A stretch of DNA of 64,000 nt from Symbiodinium microadriaticum (taxonomy: Eukaryota > Sar > Dinophyceae > Suessiales > Symbiodiniaceae). Each line of letters starts with the position of its first letter. Within the stretch, counting starts at the first letter, position 1. A model generated the notes under the pieces. That model did not search any database, was not told where the DNA came from, and was given only the letters and a program-made list of their open reading frames with translations. Made by a program: the position numbers and the translations under genes. Below, piece after piece: positions 40,850-50,893 of the stretch. The stretch lies in assembly GCA_001939145.1 (NCBI GenBank), contig LSRX01000525.1:301005-365004 (forward strand), in the 5' to 3' direction.

Positions 40850-41353
40850 CAGCGTGGCCACTGATAAACTGCAGGCAACGAAAAATGTTTTCCGTCAACT
40901 TTCGGAATTAACGGAAATGCCCATCTCTCACAATCAAGACTGTGGATTCTTTCTCATCGTTGATGATGCGGTGATGATGACGAGGTCAGCGGCTACCCGC
41001 TCACCAAAGCTTCCGTCTCAGGCAAACCACCTCTTGCCTCCAAAGGCCCATCCCTGCGGCGGTTGATCCTTGTCGCGTACATTCTAGCCTGTACGCATAT
41101 ATGCGGCAGTAGGGGTTCTTGGGGAAGTGACCAAGCCGGTGACTGATGCTCGATGCCATGGACTTCCGGGGCGTGCTTGGCGCTTTGTTCTTGCCCTTCT
41201 TCTTGTTGTACTGCCCCCCGAAGCCCTAAACCTTAAACCCTAAATTATAATGCCCCTTTTCTACGACCATCTTCTTCTTCGGAACCCAATCGGGTGCCAA
41301 CAAGCTATAGTTGTCCCAGCTCTTAAGGAAAATTTCCTGGACCATGGGATCTT
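40850..41353 (-). pseudogene. Copia-like pol relic: GAG-pre-integrase and start of integrase
   Basis: Minus-strand coding islands. First island 41256-41353 (VQEIFLKSWDNYS, then WVPKKKMVVEK); a 30-bp telomere-like insert at 41226-41255; then a frame with YNKKKGKNKAP and SHRLGHFPKNPYCRIY near 41100-41215, which resembles the H-x3-H ... C-x2-C zinc motif before Copia integrases in dinoflagellate polyproteins, with the final Cys replaced by Tyr. In other frames follow GERVAADLVIIT near 41000 and INDEKESTVLIVRDGH near 40940, resembling the start of the integrase core. Several frame changes and stops make it a relic. The identification rests on motif shape only. Confidence 0.5.
41226..41255 (-). 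repeat. 30-bp heptamer insert in the pol relic
   Basis: On the sense strand it reads GGGCATTATAATTTAGGG and ends GGTTTAG. Coding character resumes in phase on both sides. Confidence 0.6.
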
Positions 41354-41786
41354 CTTGGCATTGCCGGGAGAGGGGGGGGGTGGGTGGTTTAGGAGAGTTT
41401 AGCCCTGCAGCTTTCAGGGTTTGGACGGGATGACAACTGTCCCAACCCTAATCCTTAAACCCTAAACCCTAAATCCTAAACCTAAACCCCTAAACCCCAA
41501 AAGCTTGAAAGATCGACTCACTAAGCCCTGAGTCCAAGTGCCCAAACCTAAGTCTATCCTGCCTCAGCCACGGCGTTATAAAGGGGGGGGCAGCCCTGCA
41601 AAGTCCGGAGTTAAGGTTCGGCAGTGTGCAGGGTTTTTAGGTCGTCTGAAGTTCAAGTGCCACATACTAAGTAGGGTTTAGGGTTTAAGGTTAAGACGAG
41701 TATATTGAACCACGTGAAGCTGCAAGCACTAAACCCTAAGCCCTGAACCCTAAACCCTAAACCCCTAAACCCTAAACCCTAAAATC

Positions 41787-41852
41787 CGCTGCGAGCTGCG
41801 TCGAGTCCAGGACCTCCTCAGAGTGGATCTTCACATGCTCTGACATCCACTC
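41787..41852 (-). CDS. Exon-like island (22 codons)
   Basis: Acceptor CTGAAAG|GAG, possible GA donor GCAGCG|GATTTTAGGG. Reads EWMSEHVKIHSEEVLDSTQL. The donor side is a TTTAGGG relative. Confidence 0.35.
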
Positions 41853-41873
41853 CTTTCAGTTGAGGCTCGGGGC

Positions 41874-41968
41874 TACTGTTAATGATTAGAATAGGGTTTG
41901 GGGTATGTTATACTATAACTATAATAAAGCGTCCCCAAAACAGTGTAAGTAATTCATAAAGCCCCTAT
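41874..41968. mobile_element. Family B element
   Basis: Left end eroded; middle TATACTATAACTATAATAA intact; right end CATAAAGCCCCTAT. Confidence 0.68.
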
Positions 41969-42059
41969 AGCACTTGTTTTAGAGTTCGGGATTCCTGGTG
42001 TGGAGCTAGGGGTTTAGGGCTTACGGTGTAGGGTTGTAGAGTTTTGGGTCTGGGTTGTG

Positions 42060-42246
42060 GAGCTTAGGTTCTCCATCCTCCTTTGCAAGCCATTTTTGCA
42101 TTTTGGATTTCTGACTTCGTTGCGCTGATGTTGTAATGATTCTAACTTCTGGCTTGATGATCTCGATCTTGCAGGAAGCTGCTTCGACTTTGCCTTCGGG
42201 CTTGCAGGCTTTAAGACTCTTGGACACACGAGGACTTTCGACAGGG
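42060..42246 (-). CDS. Exon-like island, basic protein
   Basis: Reads ESPRVSKSLKACKPEGKVEA, then CKIEIIKPEVRIITTSAQR and SQKSKMQKWLAKEDGEP. The acceptor may be GAAAG|T. Lysine-rich; no family recognised. Confidence 0.38.
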
Positions 42247-42364
42247 GGTATGGAAGGAGATAGACCGGATTACCCACGACCCTAAACATGCAACTGGATC
42301 ATAACATCCTAACCTGGAAACATATCGAAACATCCTAAATTGAGTCAAGGAGCTCTAGATTAGA

Positions 42365-42715
42365 TCCCAATACCCCTAACCCTAAAGGCCTAAACCCTAA
42401 ACCCCGAAACCCTAAACACCTAAACCCCTAACCCCTAAACTCTATATCCTAAAACCCTAAACCCCTAAACCCCTAAACGCCTAAACCCTGAAACCCTAAA
42501 CCCTAAAACCCTAAACCCCTAAACCGCCTAAACGCTAAACCCCTAAAACCCTAAACCCCTAAACCCTAAACCCGAAACCCGAAAACCCTAGACCCCTAAA
42601 CCCCTTAAAGGCCTAAACCCCAAAACCCTAAACCCCTAAAACCCTAAACCCCTAAACCCTAAACCCTAAAACCCTAAACCCCTGAACCCCTATATAAAGG
42701 GCCTACACCCTAAAC
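42365..42715 (-). repeat. CCCTAAA array
   Basis: 350 bp of CCCTAAA and CCCCTAAA units; among the longest arrays here. Confidence 0.85.
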
Positions 42716-42776
42716 CCGCCATGCCGAAATCTGCAACGTGTGACGAACCCTGCGTCCCTCCGGCCACCTCCCAAAT

Positions 42777-42944
42777 GGGAGTTTCCGAAAATAAGGGGTA
42801 CCTTGTTACCTTATTTGGGGTCCTTAAGGATGTAGGGTTTCGAAAACTAGGGTTTAGGGTTTAGGGACCTTATTTGGGGTCCTTATAGTCAGGATCCTAC
42901 TATTTGGGGTACTGTATTAGCGTCCCTTATTTCGGAAACCCCCA
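42777..42944. mobile_element. Family G element with TTTAGGG insert and 18-bp duplication
   Basis: CCTTATTTGGGGTCCTTA occurs at 42809 and 42868 with a TTTAGGG-type tract between them. Confidence 0.82.
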
Positions 42945-43046
42945 AATCAACAAAGCAACACAAAACCCAAAGGGCTGCCGCCTCCCTACAAGGGTTTTAG
43001 GGTTTAGGGTTTTAGGGGTTTAAGGTTTAGGGTTTTAGGGTTTTAG

Positions 43047-43116
43047 GAAAACTACAGGTGGGGAGTTTAGGGTAGATAGGGCTAAGGCTTCTATAAGGTA
43101 CCTATAGCGGTAAAGG
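43047..43116. mobile_element. Family E element, truncated
   Basis: Left end GGAAAACTACAGGTGGGGAG; the right end is lost after TAGCGGTAAAGG. Confidence 0.6.
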
Positions 43117-43189
43117 TTACAATGAAGGAACCCCAACCTTCCCTGGAGTTATAGATATAGTGATGGCCATAGGTACGGCTATAGCTATA

Positions 43190-43288
43190 CAAATGATGAC
43201 ATATCCTGCATTACCTTAAGGACCCTAAACTATGGAAATTATGGCATATTCCGTATAATGGGTAATGCAAGATTTAAATCATCAACCG
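43190..43288 (-). mobile_element. Family A element
   Basis: Reverse orientation; left end slightly eroded. Confidence 0.75.
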
Positions 43289-43384
43289 TAGTTCTAGATA
43301 TGACTATAGTTATCGTTACAGCCTGAGCAATAGTATAGTACACCCACCCTAAACCCTAAACCCTACTCCCTGAAACCTACTACA

Positions 43385-43491
43385 GGCAGTCTCCTGAATC
43401 CAGGCCCAGGATTGCTTGGAGAGCATATCCGCTTGATCCTGCTCGCGCGTGAACGCCTCGTGCTGATCCTCGGCACGCGGGGAGGCATCGG
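43385..43491 (-). CDS. Exon-like island
   Basis: Reads SPRAEDQHEAFTREQDQADM then LSKQSWAWIQET, with a possible donor CCT|GTAGTAGG. A second, Arg-rich, ATG-led frame is also open. Flanked by CCCTAAA and AGGGCTTAAG-type DNA. Confidence 0.33.
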
Positions 43492-43517
43492 TGTTTAAAG
43501 ATTAGGGCTTAAGCCTA

Positions 43518-43619
43518 GCTGTTGAGTTCATAAGCACAAAAAAAAGTGTACACTTTCAGTTCTTTAAGGGATCATCTTATGCCAAAAAGTTTAAAGTGTA
43601 CTCATTCAGCTACTAAGTA
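43518..43619. mobile_element. Family J element
   Basis: TAGCTGTTGAGTTCATAAGC left; GTACTCATTCAGCTACTAAG right. A diverged relative lies at about 10411-10515. Confidence 0.6.
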
Positions 43620-44057
43620 AGGGTTTACGGTTTAAGGACTTACGGGTTTTTGGTTTGGGGTTCCAGAGTATGGAATGTTTGGTGTTCTGAAATTTTTTCG
43701 GAGTAGAGATACATCAGGAGTCCCGTGCTACGGTTGATGATATAAATCTGCATTACCCATAATAAGGAATATCCCATAATTCCCGTAGTTTAGGGTCCTT
43801 AAGGTAATGCAGGATTTATATCATCAACCNCATTCAGCTACTAAGTAAGGGTTTACGGTTTAAGGACTTACGGGTTTTTGGTTTGGGGTTCCAGAGTATG
43901 GAATGTTTGGTGTTCTGAAATTTTTCGTGCTGCGTACCGATGCCACTAAGCTCCCTATGGCTGATGATATAAAATCTGCATTACCCATAATAAGGAATAT
44001 CCCATAATTCCCGTAGTTTAGGGTCCTTAAGGTAATGCAGGATTTATATCATCAACC
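43603..44057. repeat. 227-bp duplication across a one-base gap
   Basis: 43603-43829 and 43831-44057 share CATTCAGCTACTAAGTAAGG onwards and the same family A element, but differ in a 32-bp middle segment. The N at 43830 marks an assembly join. Confidence 0.75.
43731..43829 (+). mobile_element. Family A element ending at a 1-base gap
   Basis: Complete up to the single N at 43830; part of a duplicated 227-bp block around that N. Confidence 0.8.
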
Positions 44058-44058
44058 G
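43958..44058 (+). mobile_element. Family A element, second copy after the gap
   Basis: Nearly identical to 43731-43829, including the shared AATATCCCATAATTCCCG variant. Confidence 0.8.
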
Positions 44059-44139
44059 TATTGAAGATTCGGAATGAGGGCTGATCTGGCCCAAATCACA
44101 AGCCTTTTTAACCTGCTAAGCCATGCCTTAATCCTAAAT

Positions 44140-44217
44140 AGCCTACCTTTCTACGGACTTATAGTGAAACGATCGTACTTAGGATCCCTGAAACAGGTAG
44201 GTTTTATAGGGTCCGGG
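44140..44217. mobile_element. Family F-like element
   Basis: TAGCCTACCTTTCTACGGAC left; GGTAGGTTTTATAGGGTCC right. Confidence 0.5.
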
Positions 44218-44374
44218 TCACCCCCATGGGCTGAACACAAATACCCCTGAGCCTTACATCCCTAAGCCCTAAACCCTATTACATCCTACACCCTAAGAGA
44301 TGCAAGCCTCAGCCCCCACACTGGGGAACTGCGAAGCACCGTTTGGGGGGGAGCCGGGGGTCATTTTGGGGGCC

Positions 44375-44790
44375 TGAATAGTTAGACTGGGGTTTGGGGT
44401 TGCCTCCGACGGCTTCCTTTGTCCTCCGTCGTGCAAGATCGCGGCCTGATGTGCAACCTCAACAAGTCGTACTTGTTCCCGGCAGAAGCCAACAAGGTCA
44501 GCTCCTCGGCCTCGTCCAACTGGAGTCTGTCCGGGTACATCCATGCGGCTGCTTTTTGGGGAAGGTTGCAGCCAACCTCCCGGAGGCTTGCGAATCACCT
44601 GTCGTAGCCCGTGTTGAAATCCCGGATAGTCTGGCCCGGCCTTCTCCGCATCCTTCGGAGGTAATCCGAAAAGGCCTTGCCGAGCCTCGCCACCTCCAAA
44701 TCACAAATCCAGGAACCCACCCATGCAATGGAGCAATCAAGTTTCCAAGGCGTCCTCTGCATCGAACCGTGGCCGCCGCACAATCACCCC
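44375..44790 (-). pseudogene. Retroelement gag-like relic
   Basis: The minus strand reads VARLGKAFSDYLRRMRR and TIRDFNTGYDR, then a stop, then in the same frame FASLREVGCNLPQKAAAWMY and LDEAEELTLLASAGNKYDL, then a shift to another frame (HQAAILHDGGQRKP). This order resembles the gag region of dinoflagellate Copia-like polyproteins (RLxEVGCxLP ... LxEASELALLASVGN). One stop and one frameshift, with no start. It lies 3 kb from the pol relic on the same strand, but order and spacing do not make a simple single element. Confidence 0.5.
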
Positions 44791-45081
44791 CAGTACATCC
44801 CCAGAGCCCTTTCAGAGTTCGACAGTGGGTGGCGTCCCCCAAAACCTTCAGAAACCAGACGAGCCCTTGAACCCCTGAACAAACCCGAAACCCTGCAATC
44901 CTATACCCTTAGGCGTCTATGCTCGACACCCTAAACCCTAAACCCTAAATCTCGATACCCTGCAGCCCTCTTTCTTAAGAAAACCAACTTAATATAACAC
45001 TCAAAAAACCCTATTCTAAGCATTAAGGCCGCTACATGTACATTAAACCCCGAGCCCTAAACCCTAAACCCAAAATCGATC

Positions 45082-45154
45082 CACTCGGGCACCGGACGTT
45101 CACGAGCCAGTAGACCGACAGGAGCGCGCCATAGGTCTCGCAGGACCCGAAGAG
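45082..45154 (-). CDS. Exon-like island
   Basis: Acceptor ATCGAG|CTC, possible GA donor AGTG|GATCG. Reads LFGSCETYGALLSVYWLVNV. Telomere-like DNA lies on both sides, CCCTAAA on the left and TTTAGGG on the right. Confidence 0.35.
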
Positions 45155-45399
45155 CTCGATTTAGGGCTTCGGATTTAGGGCTCAGGGCTTAGAGTTTAGG
45201 ATTTATAGAAGGAGCGTTTAGGATTTATAGAAGGTGCGTAGGGTTGGGTGCGGAGTTTGGGGCGTTGTTTTTTGCGCCGTCGATGGCCCGCCCAGCCCGC
45301 CGGGGCCACCGGCCTGCCAGCCCGCCAGCCAGCCCGAACCCTAAACCCTAAACCCTATACCCTAAACCTTAAACCCCTAAACCCTAAACCAGCCACCAG

Positions 45400-45715
45400 C
45401 CTGGCGTCTCCTTTACATATGGCGAGTTCCCCTCCACTGCAACATGAGGACCTCAAAGACGTTGGCCCAAAGCCAGGCTCCTGGCATATGCGCCGGGTTG
45501 CCCACGTCCAAGGAGCTCAAGCGGGTGGCACCATGGTGCGAGAGACTCCCCTGCACTGGTCATCACTGCCTCAAACAGGCGCAGCCATGTTGAGGCGCTC
45601 GAAGATCACCTCCGCGTGGGCCAGGTCTGTGGGCAAACCTTCCCAGGGCTGCGTGGCCCCAGGCTCTGCTCACACCCAAGCCCATCAACACACACCTTCT
45701 TTTGTCGTTTGCTTG
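45400..45715 (-). CDS. Disrupted coding region
   Basis: Minus-strand pieces in different frames: WEGLPTDLAHAEVIFERLNM, then LFEAVMTSAGESLAPWCHPL and QPGAYARSLALGQRL. One-base frame changes separate them, so it is a pseudogene or contains sequence errors. The plus strand is also open for 160 codons. Confidence 0.25.
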
Positions 45716-45876
45716 GGTGCCTTAGGAGTCTAGGGTTCAAGGTTTCGGATTTAGGGTTTAGGGGGGCTGCTGTTCGAGTTCTGGGCTGTTTTCTCGTTTA
45801 AGAGGTTGTGGGCTGCTGGTGGTAGAGCTTTAGATATCGGTGCTGGAGGCAACAAAAAAACAGCCATGTACAACTA

Positions 45877-45976
45877 CTGTTGATGATATAAATCCTGCAT
45901 TACCTTAAGGACCCTAAACCATGGAATTTATGGTATATTCCTGATTATGGGTCTGCAGGATTTAGATCATCAGCCG
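45877..45976 (-). mobile_element. Family A element
   Basis: Reverse orientation with TA on both sides. Confidence 0.8.
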
Positions 45977-46082
45977 TATGGCTTCTGGACCAAATTCCAT
46001 GGTGGCGGCAGGTCTGGGCTCTCAGGGCCTTCGCAAGGAGTATAGCTTCAGGGGAGTCCAGGATCCCTGTTTAAATTTCATG

Positions 46083-46172
46083 TACCAGGACCCTCCAAGT
46101 ACCCTCAAATAAGGGCATATGGTCCCAAATTAAGGGTATTTAGGGTCTTTAGAGGGTAGATGGAGGACTAGG
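46083..46172. mobile_element. Family H element, inverted
   Basis: CCAGGACCCTCCAAGTACCC left; AGGGTAGATGGAGGACTAGG right. Confidence 0.68.
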
Positions 46173-46439
46173 TACGTAACCTTAAACCCTAAACCCTAAA
46201 CCCTGGCATTTAGAGACTTTCGGCGCTCTAAATGGAAAGGAAACCATGGGTCCTGACATCTGCTTGAGGATTGTTGTTGCTTGACAAGCGTTTAGGGGTT
46301 TGTGGTTTGGGTTTGTGTTTTTCAGGGCTAGAGTTTGGCGGCTCCTACCCTAAAAACCTTCAAAGCCCAAAAAAACCCTTAAAAACCCTAACCTACAAAC
46401 CCCTAAACCCCCCTAAAAAGCCCCTGAACCCAAGCCAAG

Positions 46440-46520
46440 GCCCCTCCCTGGCCTGCTGCAGCTGCCTCTGGTGCGCCGGCCCGAAGTACGCGAGCTCGGG
46501 GAAATGGCGAGCCAGCGTGG
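46440..46520 (-). CDS. Exon-like island abutting a family C element
   Basis: Acceptor GGTGCAG|ACC; reads TTLARHFPELAYFGPAHQR then QLQQAREG. The acceptor lies 18 bp from the start of the family C element at 46539. Confidence 0.35.
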
Positions 46521-46538
46521 TCTGCACCATAGGGGAGA

Positions 46539-46649
46539 CCCAGAGAGCCTAACACCCCTTAATTAAGGAATAGACCTTAAATTATAGGGCCTTTTTCTTA
46601 TGATTTAGGGTATATTCCTTAATTCATTAAGGGGTATTGGGCTCTCTGG
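46539..46649. mobile_element. Family C element
   Basis: Both ends present; abuts an exon-like island. Confidence 0.78.
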
Positions 46650-46697
46650 AGATTCGGGGGCTGCGGTGGGGTTGAGGGGTTGGGGTTTAGGCTCTAT

Positions 46698-46820
46698 ATA
46701 CCTTAAGCTACCAAAACCTACTTTTTGTCGGGTCCGCATAAATTCTATATTAGGGTTTGGAAGAAAAACCTACAACAAAGTAGGTTATGGTAGAGGTAGG
46801 TTATGGTAGCTTAAGGTCGG
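46698..46820. mobile_element. Family F element
   Basis: TACCTTAAGCTACCAAAACC left; GTAGCTTAAGG right, with the right arm partly duplicated. Confidence 0.72.
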
Positions 46821-47259
46821 GGCTAAGAATCTAGGGTTTTGGGGGTTTAGAGATGCTTCGGGTTGAGGGCTTTAGGGGTTTAGGATGTATAGGGTTTTGG
46901 GGGTTTAGGGGGATGCTTAGGGTTCAGGCTACGTACATGGAAGACTGGAAGATCTTTACGGTTTTGAGGGATCAGGATTAACACCGCTCAAGAGTTGTAG
47001 GCTGTAGGGGTGCCGATGTAGTGATGCTGGCGTAAGATACCCCTCGTTCGTCGTTCGCACTCCTGGTATCCCTAAACCCTAAACCCTAAGCCCTAAAACC
47101 CTAAAACCCCTAAACCCTTAACCCCAAACAAGCCAAGCCAAGCTTAGGACTCGAGCCCATTTGGGCAAATTTACCATCAAGGATGATCTGAACAGGACTC
47201 GTTATTAGTTCATGTAAGCCCTACACCAAACCCTAAGCCTTGATCCCTTGCATAACATG

Positions 47260-47355
47260 AGGGCCTTGATGATTTGAAGAGCGTTTTCCTTTAGAGTATT
47301 CTTATAACAAGGAACCCCTAGAATCATGTAGTAGTTCAGTATTTAAGCCCCTATA
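47260..47355. mobile_element. Family B element
   Basis: GGGCCTTGATGATTTGAAGA left; ATTTAAGCCCCTATA right, followed by an AT microsatellite. Confidence 0.62.
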
Positions 47356-47356
47356 T

Positions 47357-47449
47357 AATAATAGCAATAACAATAACAATAAAAGCAAATACATAGATAA
47401 ATAAACAGATAAATATATGTGTATATATATATATACACAGACATATACA

Positions 47450-47486
<37 letters not shown>

Positions 47487-47488
47487 TA
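47357..47488. repeat. AT-rich microsatellite
   Basis: (AATAAC)n, (AGATAAAT)n and (TA)n. Confidence 0.88.
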
Positions 47489-47493
47489 AGAGG

Positions 47494-47575
47494 GAGCTCT
47501 CACGACGACTCCCTGGTGGGCCTTGAATCTTCGCTCGCCAATCGATGGAAACCCAAGCACAGACCCGGCGAGTTG
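47494..47575 (+). CDS. Exon-like island, strand uncertain
   Basis: The plus frame reads HDDSLVGLESSLANRWKPKH. The minus strand is also open here. Directly follows an AT microsatellite. Confidence 0.22.
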
Positions 47576-47689
47576 TCGACCTGAGCGTCACGGGCTTCGG
47601 GCTTACCTGGACCCCAAAAGTATGTAAAATAATTCCCTTTTGAGGTTCTTGGGCCAATATTTTACCTACTCTTGGGTTTAGGGGCTACG

Positions 47690-48970
47690 GGGTTAGGTGG
47701 GGTTAAGGTCTCAAGTTAAGGTACGGGTAAGGGCTTAGGGCTTAGGGTTTAAAGTTTAAGGGTTCCGGGCTCAGGGTTTAAAGTTTAGGGTTTAATAAGG
47801 GGTCAGGGATTGAAGTTAAGGGACGGTTAAGGGCCTTTAGGGTTTCAAGCTTGGGGTTTTGGGGGTTGAGGGTTTAAACTTTAAGGTTTCGGGATGACGG
47901 TGACATGGGGTTGGGGGTTTATGTAGGTGTGCAGGCGGTCAGGTTCAGGTTTTAGGGTTTAGGGTTTAGGGTTCAGGGCTAAACCCATCAAAGCAAGCAC
48001 TCAAGCAACAAAGCTCTTCGCCCCGACGAGCCTTCCCTATTTGGCATTTATGTACTCGTCTAAAGATCCGGTTGGGAGTGTGGCATGCATCCTCTCAGTT
48101 TAGGGTTTAGGGAAAGGGGTTTAGGGCTTAGGGTTTAGGGTTAGGGGCCTTTATAAGTAGACTAGGGTTTTCCATACGGGGGATATTCTGGAGTGAATCT
48201 CCTCCTCTACGTTGAAGTCTGCAGGAGTGTCAGGGTTTTCTGAAGCTCTGGACCCTATGAACCCCTAAACTCGTGAACCCCAAAGCCCCTGAACCCAAAC
48301 CCCGTGACCCCTTGCACTGTTAAGTCAGGGAACACACCTAACTTCTTTAGCTCCGCAGGGCCTATAGGTGAATATCATTACCGGAAGACTCAGTCTTCTA
48401 TCCCTTTTTAAGGGTTTAGGCTTTAGGGTTTAGATAATAAAACCTTTAATGACAGGATATGGGACTTATCACTTAGCAACCAGGGCTACAAATAAGGAAA
48501 CTGTACTTAGAAGCACTTTATAAACCTACTTACTAAGTCCCATGGTCCGCCAAGTAGGCTTGCGAGCAACCCTTGTAGATCCTTTTACTCATCGGTTCCT
48601 TCTTCCTTTTGATTCGGATCTCCCTAAACCATAATGAACCTTCGACACTCGGACATCCTCTTTAGGCGTCCAATAGGGTTTGGGGCTTAAGGGTTTTACA
48701 GGGCCCCTAAGCGGGTTTTGATATGGGTTTACATAATGGATTCTTAGATGTGCAACTTAACTACTACCTCCGCTTTTCGGCTTGGGATGGTAGCAACATA
48801 ACGTGGGCTCGCTTTTGAGAGTGACTATGTGGTCCGGAATTAAGACCCGTAAGATCCCGTAAGGCTATGTCCTACAAGCGAAAAGCATGGAGGATTGCTG
48901 AAGGCTCTTACTATTCCAGAGCCAGCTGGTGGCCTGTACCTCCCTAAACCCTTCAACCCCAATCCCCTAA
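47690..48970. other. Degenerate TTTAGGG region
   Basis: TTTAGGG relatives at 47690-47990 and 48100-48145, a family B fragment at 48145, and a possible palindrome at 48450-48550 (GGGACTTATCACTTAGC and CTTACTAAGTCCC). Nothing coding. Confidence 0.45.
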
Positions 48971-49095
48971 ACCCTAATCCCTAAACCCCTAATCCCTAAT
49001 CCCTAAACCCTAAGCCCTAATCCCTAAACTCGAAACCCTCAACACTAAACCCTAAACCCTTCAACCAAAATCCCTAAACTCCAAACCCTGCCACC
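48940..49095 (-). repeat. CCCTAAA/CCCTAATC array
   Basis: Heptamers with frequent CCCTAAT variants. Confidence 0.75.
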
Positions 49096-49127
49096 TGGAG
49101 CCTTCCACCCCAAACCACAAATCCCTG

Positions 49128-49197
49128 CTGTGAAGGAATGCCGCGCAGCTGTCCGGGTCGGACCCTGCCTAAAGGCACTCTCATGGGGACCTAAGTA
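49128..49197 (+). CDS. Exon-like island
   Basis: Reads ECRAAVRVGPCLKALSWGPK up to the palindromic element starting at 49193. Confidence 0.22.
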
Positions 49198-49279
49198 CTG
49201 TTATGGGGAATACTTCCCTAAATCATAATGGTAATTCCCAATATAGAAACCCTACATTCTACCATGTAGGTACTTAGGA
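49193..49279. mobile_element. Palindromic element, single copy
   Basis: GGACCTAAGTACTGTTATGG left and CATGTAGGTACTTAGGACCC right. Confidence 0.5.
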
Positions 49280-49325
49280 CCCTTTGGGGCTCGCATGGGG
49301 GCCCAGACACGGAACCCTGGGATGA

Positions 49326-49640
49326 CAGACACGTAGATGTATGTTAGCATAGATACACAAATCTATTGATGAATTGATACAAGTAGGTGTGTAAATAAAT
49401 AAACAAACATAGATATAGATATAGATATAGATATAGATATAGATATAGATATATAGATATATAGACCACATATGTGTATAGCATATGTGTGTTCGGTAGC
49501 TAGCTAGCTTCCAGCAAGTAGGTAAGTAGGCAGGTAAATGGTTCGATCGATCTGTAGATAGATAGGTAGATAGATGGATTGATGGATGGGTAGATAGCAT
49601 GGGGATACATGCATAAGTAGATCGGCCGAAGAATAGATAG
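49326..49640. repeat. GATATA and GATA microsatellites
   Basis: (GATATA)n at 49409-49465 and GATA/GTAG units around it. Confidence 0.88.
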
Positions 49641-49878
49641 TAAAGCGCTGTGGTATGCACAGACTCAACTGCTCCTTTCTGCCAGGCATTCCCTGGTCGC
49701 CAGATCCCCATCAGAGTCCCCTTTCTACCAAGCACATCCTAACAAAAGAGGCGATGCTGTCCTCCCTCCTTGCAGGGCCTGGCACCAGAAGAGTAAACCC
49801 TAGACCCTAAACCCCAAACCCTGAACCCCAAACCCTGAACCCCTAAACTCGAAACCCCTACACCCTAAACCCCTAAAC

Positions 49879-49958
49879 CTGACTGGCGCAGGCACCCGCT
49901 GGAGGCTGGGGCCCAAGTGAGTTTCGGGGTGGTGCCACATAAAGGCGGCGACAGCTTC
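49879..49958 (-). CDS. Exon with TTTAGGG-derived donor
   Basis: 80 bp. The acceptor GGGTCTAG|GAA and the donor CAGTCAG|GTTTAGGG both lie in telomere-like DNA. 26 open codons, reading EAVAAFMWHHPETHLGPSL then QRVPAPV. Unknown family. Confidence 0.42.
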
Positions 49959-50025
49959 CTAGACCCTAAACCCTTATAAAATCTAAACCCTAAACCCCCA
50001 TAAACCCTAAACCCTAAACCCTTAT

Positions 50026-50230
50026 AAACCCTGAACCCTTATAAACCCTAAACCCTGAACCCAAAATTCTAAATCTACACCCTAAACCCTTATAAACCCT
50101 GAACCCTTATAAACCCTAAACCCTGAACCCAAAATTCTAAATCTACACCCTAAACCCTTATAAACCCTGAACCCTTATAAACCCTAAACCCTGAACCCAA
50201 AATTCTAAATCTACACCCTAAACCCTTATA
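50026..50230. repeat. 68-bp tandem repeat, three copies
   Basis: The unit contains CCCTTATAAACCCTGAACCC and AAAATTCTAAATCTACACCC; the latter starts at 50063, 50131 and 50199. Copies are essentially identical. Confidence 0.9.
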
Positions 50231-50469
50231 AACCACGATCTTCTTCGAAAGTTGAGGCTTTCTAAACCTTCGATAGATAGAACTGCACGTGTGGCAAAAC
50301 TGAATGCTATGTGCAACAACCCTTATAAACCCTTCTAAACCCTAAACCTAAACCCTGCTGGACTTTTGGGTTGAAGCGTTTAGACCGCAGTTTAGGGGCC
50401 AAGGGCTGTCGGATGTTCGGAGGGTTAGGGCTTCATCGACATTGCCTTGTGGGCGAAGGCCCTTGAGCC

Positions 50470-50645
50470 GGTTTAGGGTTTGGGGATATTTAGGGTTTAG
50501 GGTTTAGGGTTTAGGGGTTTAGGGTTTAGGGTTTAGGGTTTAGGGTTTAGGGATTTAGGGTATAGGGGTTAGGGTTTAGGGTTTAGGGTTTAGGGTTTAG
50601 GGGTTTAAGGTTTAGGGTTTGGGGTTTAGGGTGTAGGGTTTGGGC
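50470..50645 (+). repeat. TTTAGGG array, high purity
   Basis: About 22 heptamers with few variants. Confidence 0.88.
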
Positions 50646-50650
50646 ATTAA

Positions 50651-50785
50651 GCGTCTAATGATGGATACACCCTCAGTAGCCAACCGAAACTTAGCATTGC
50701 TCTGGCTGCGGGAGGCATGGGTGTTAAGTTTGATCGGCCGCGAACCCCTAAACAGCAGGTTCGCATGCACTACTCTGCTATTGAT
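50651..50785 (+). CDS. Possible exon
   Basis: Two plus frames are open; the more natural one reads QPKLSIALAAGGMGVKFDRP then KQQVRMHYSAIDAYLE. Ends at the family F element (50789). May belong to the gene at 51.1-53.0 kb. Confidence 0.28.
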
Positions 50786-50788
50786 GCC

Positions 50789-50893
50789 TACCTTGAGCTA
50801 CCATAACCTACTTTTTTGTAGGTTCTTATTATAAACCCTAGAGATAGAATTTAGGGGGACCCTACAAAAAAGTAGGTTTTGGTAGCTTAAGGT
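50789..50893. mobile_element. Family F element
   Basis: Complete. Confidence 0.75.

Noticed and set aside
42365..42715. Chromosome end (true telomere)
   Set aside because: The array is interstitial, degenerate, without a terminus, and similar arrays of both orientations occur throughout the window.
45248..45733. 161-codon plus-strand open frame
   Set aside because: It includes translated CCCTAAA repeat; the minus strand has more protein-like segments, although broken.
49274..49735. 153-codon minus-strand open frame
   Set aside because: Most of it is translated GATA/GATATA microsatellite.
50026..50230. CRISPR-like array
   Set aside because: Units are contiguous identical 68-bp copies without variable spacers, in a eukaryotic context.
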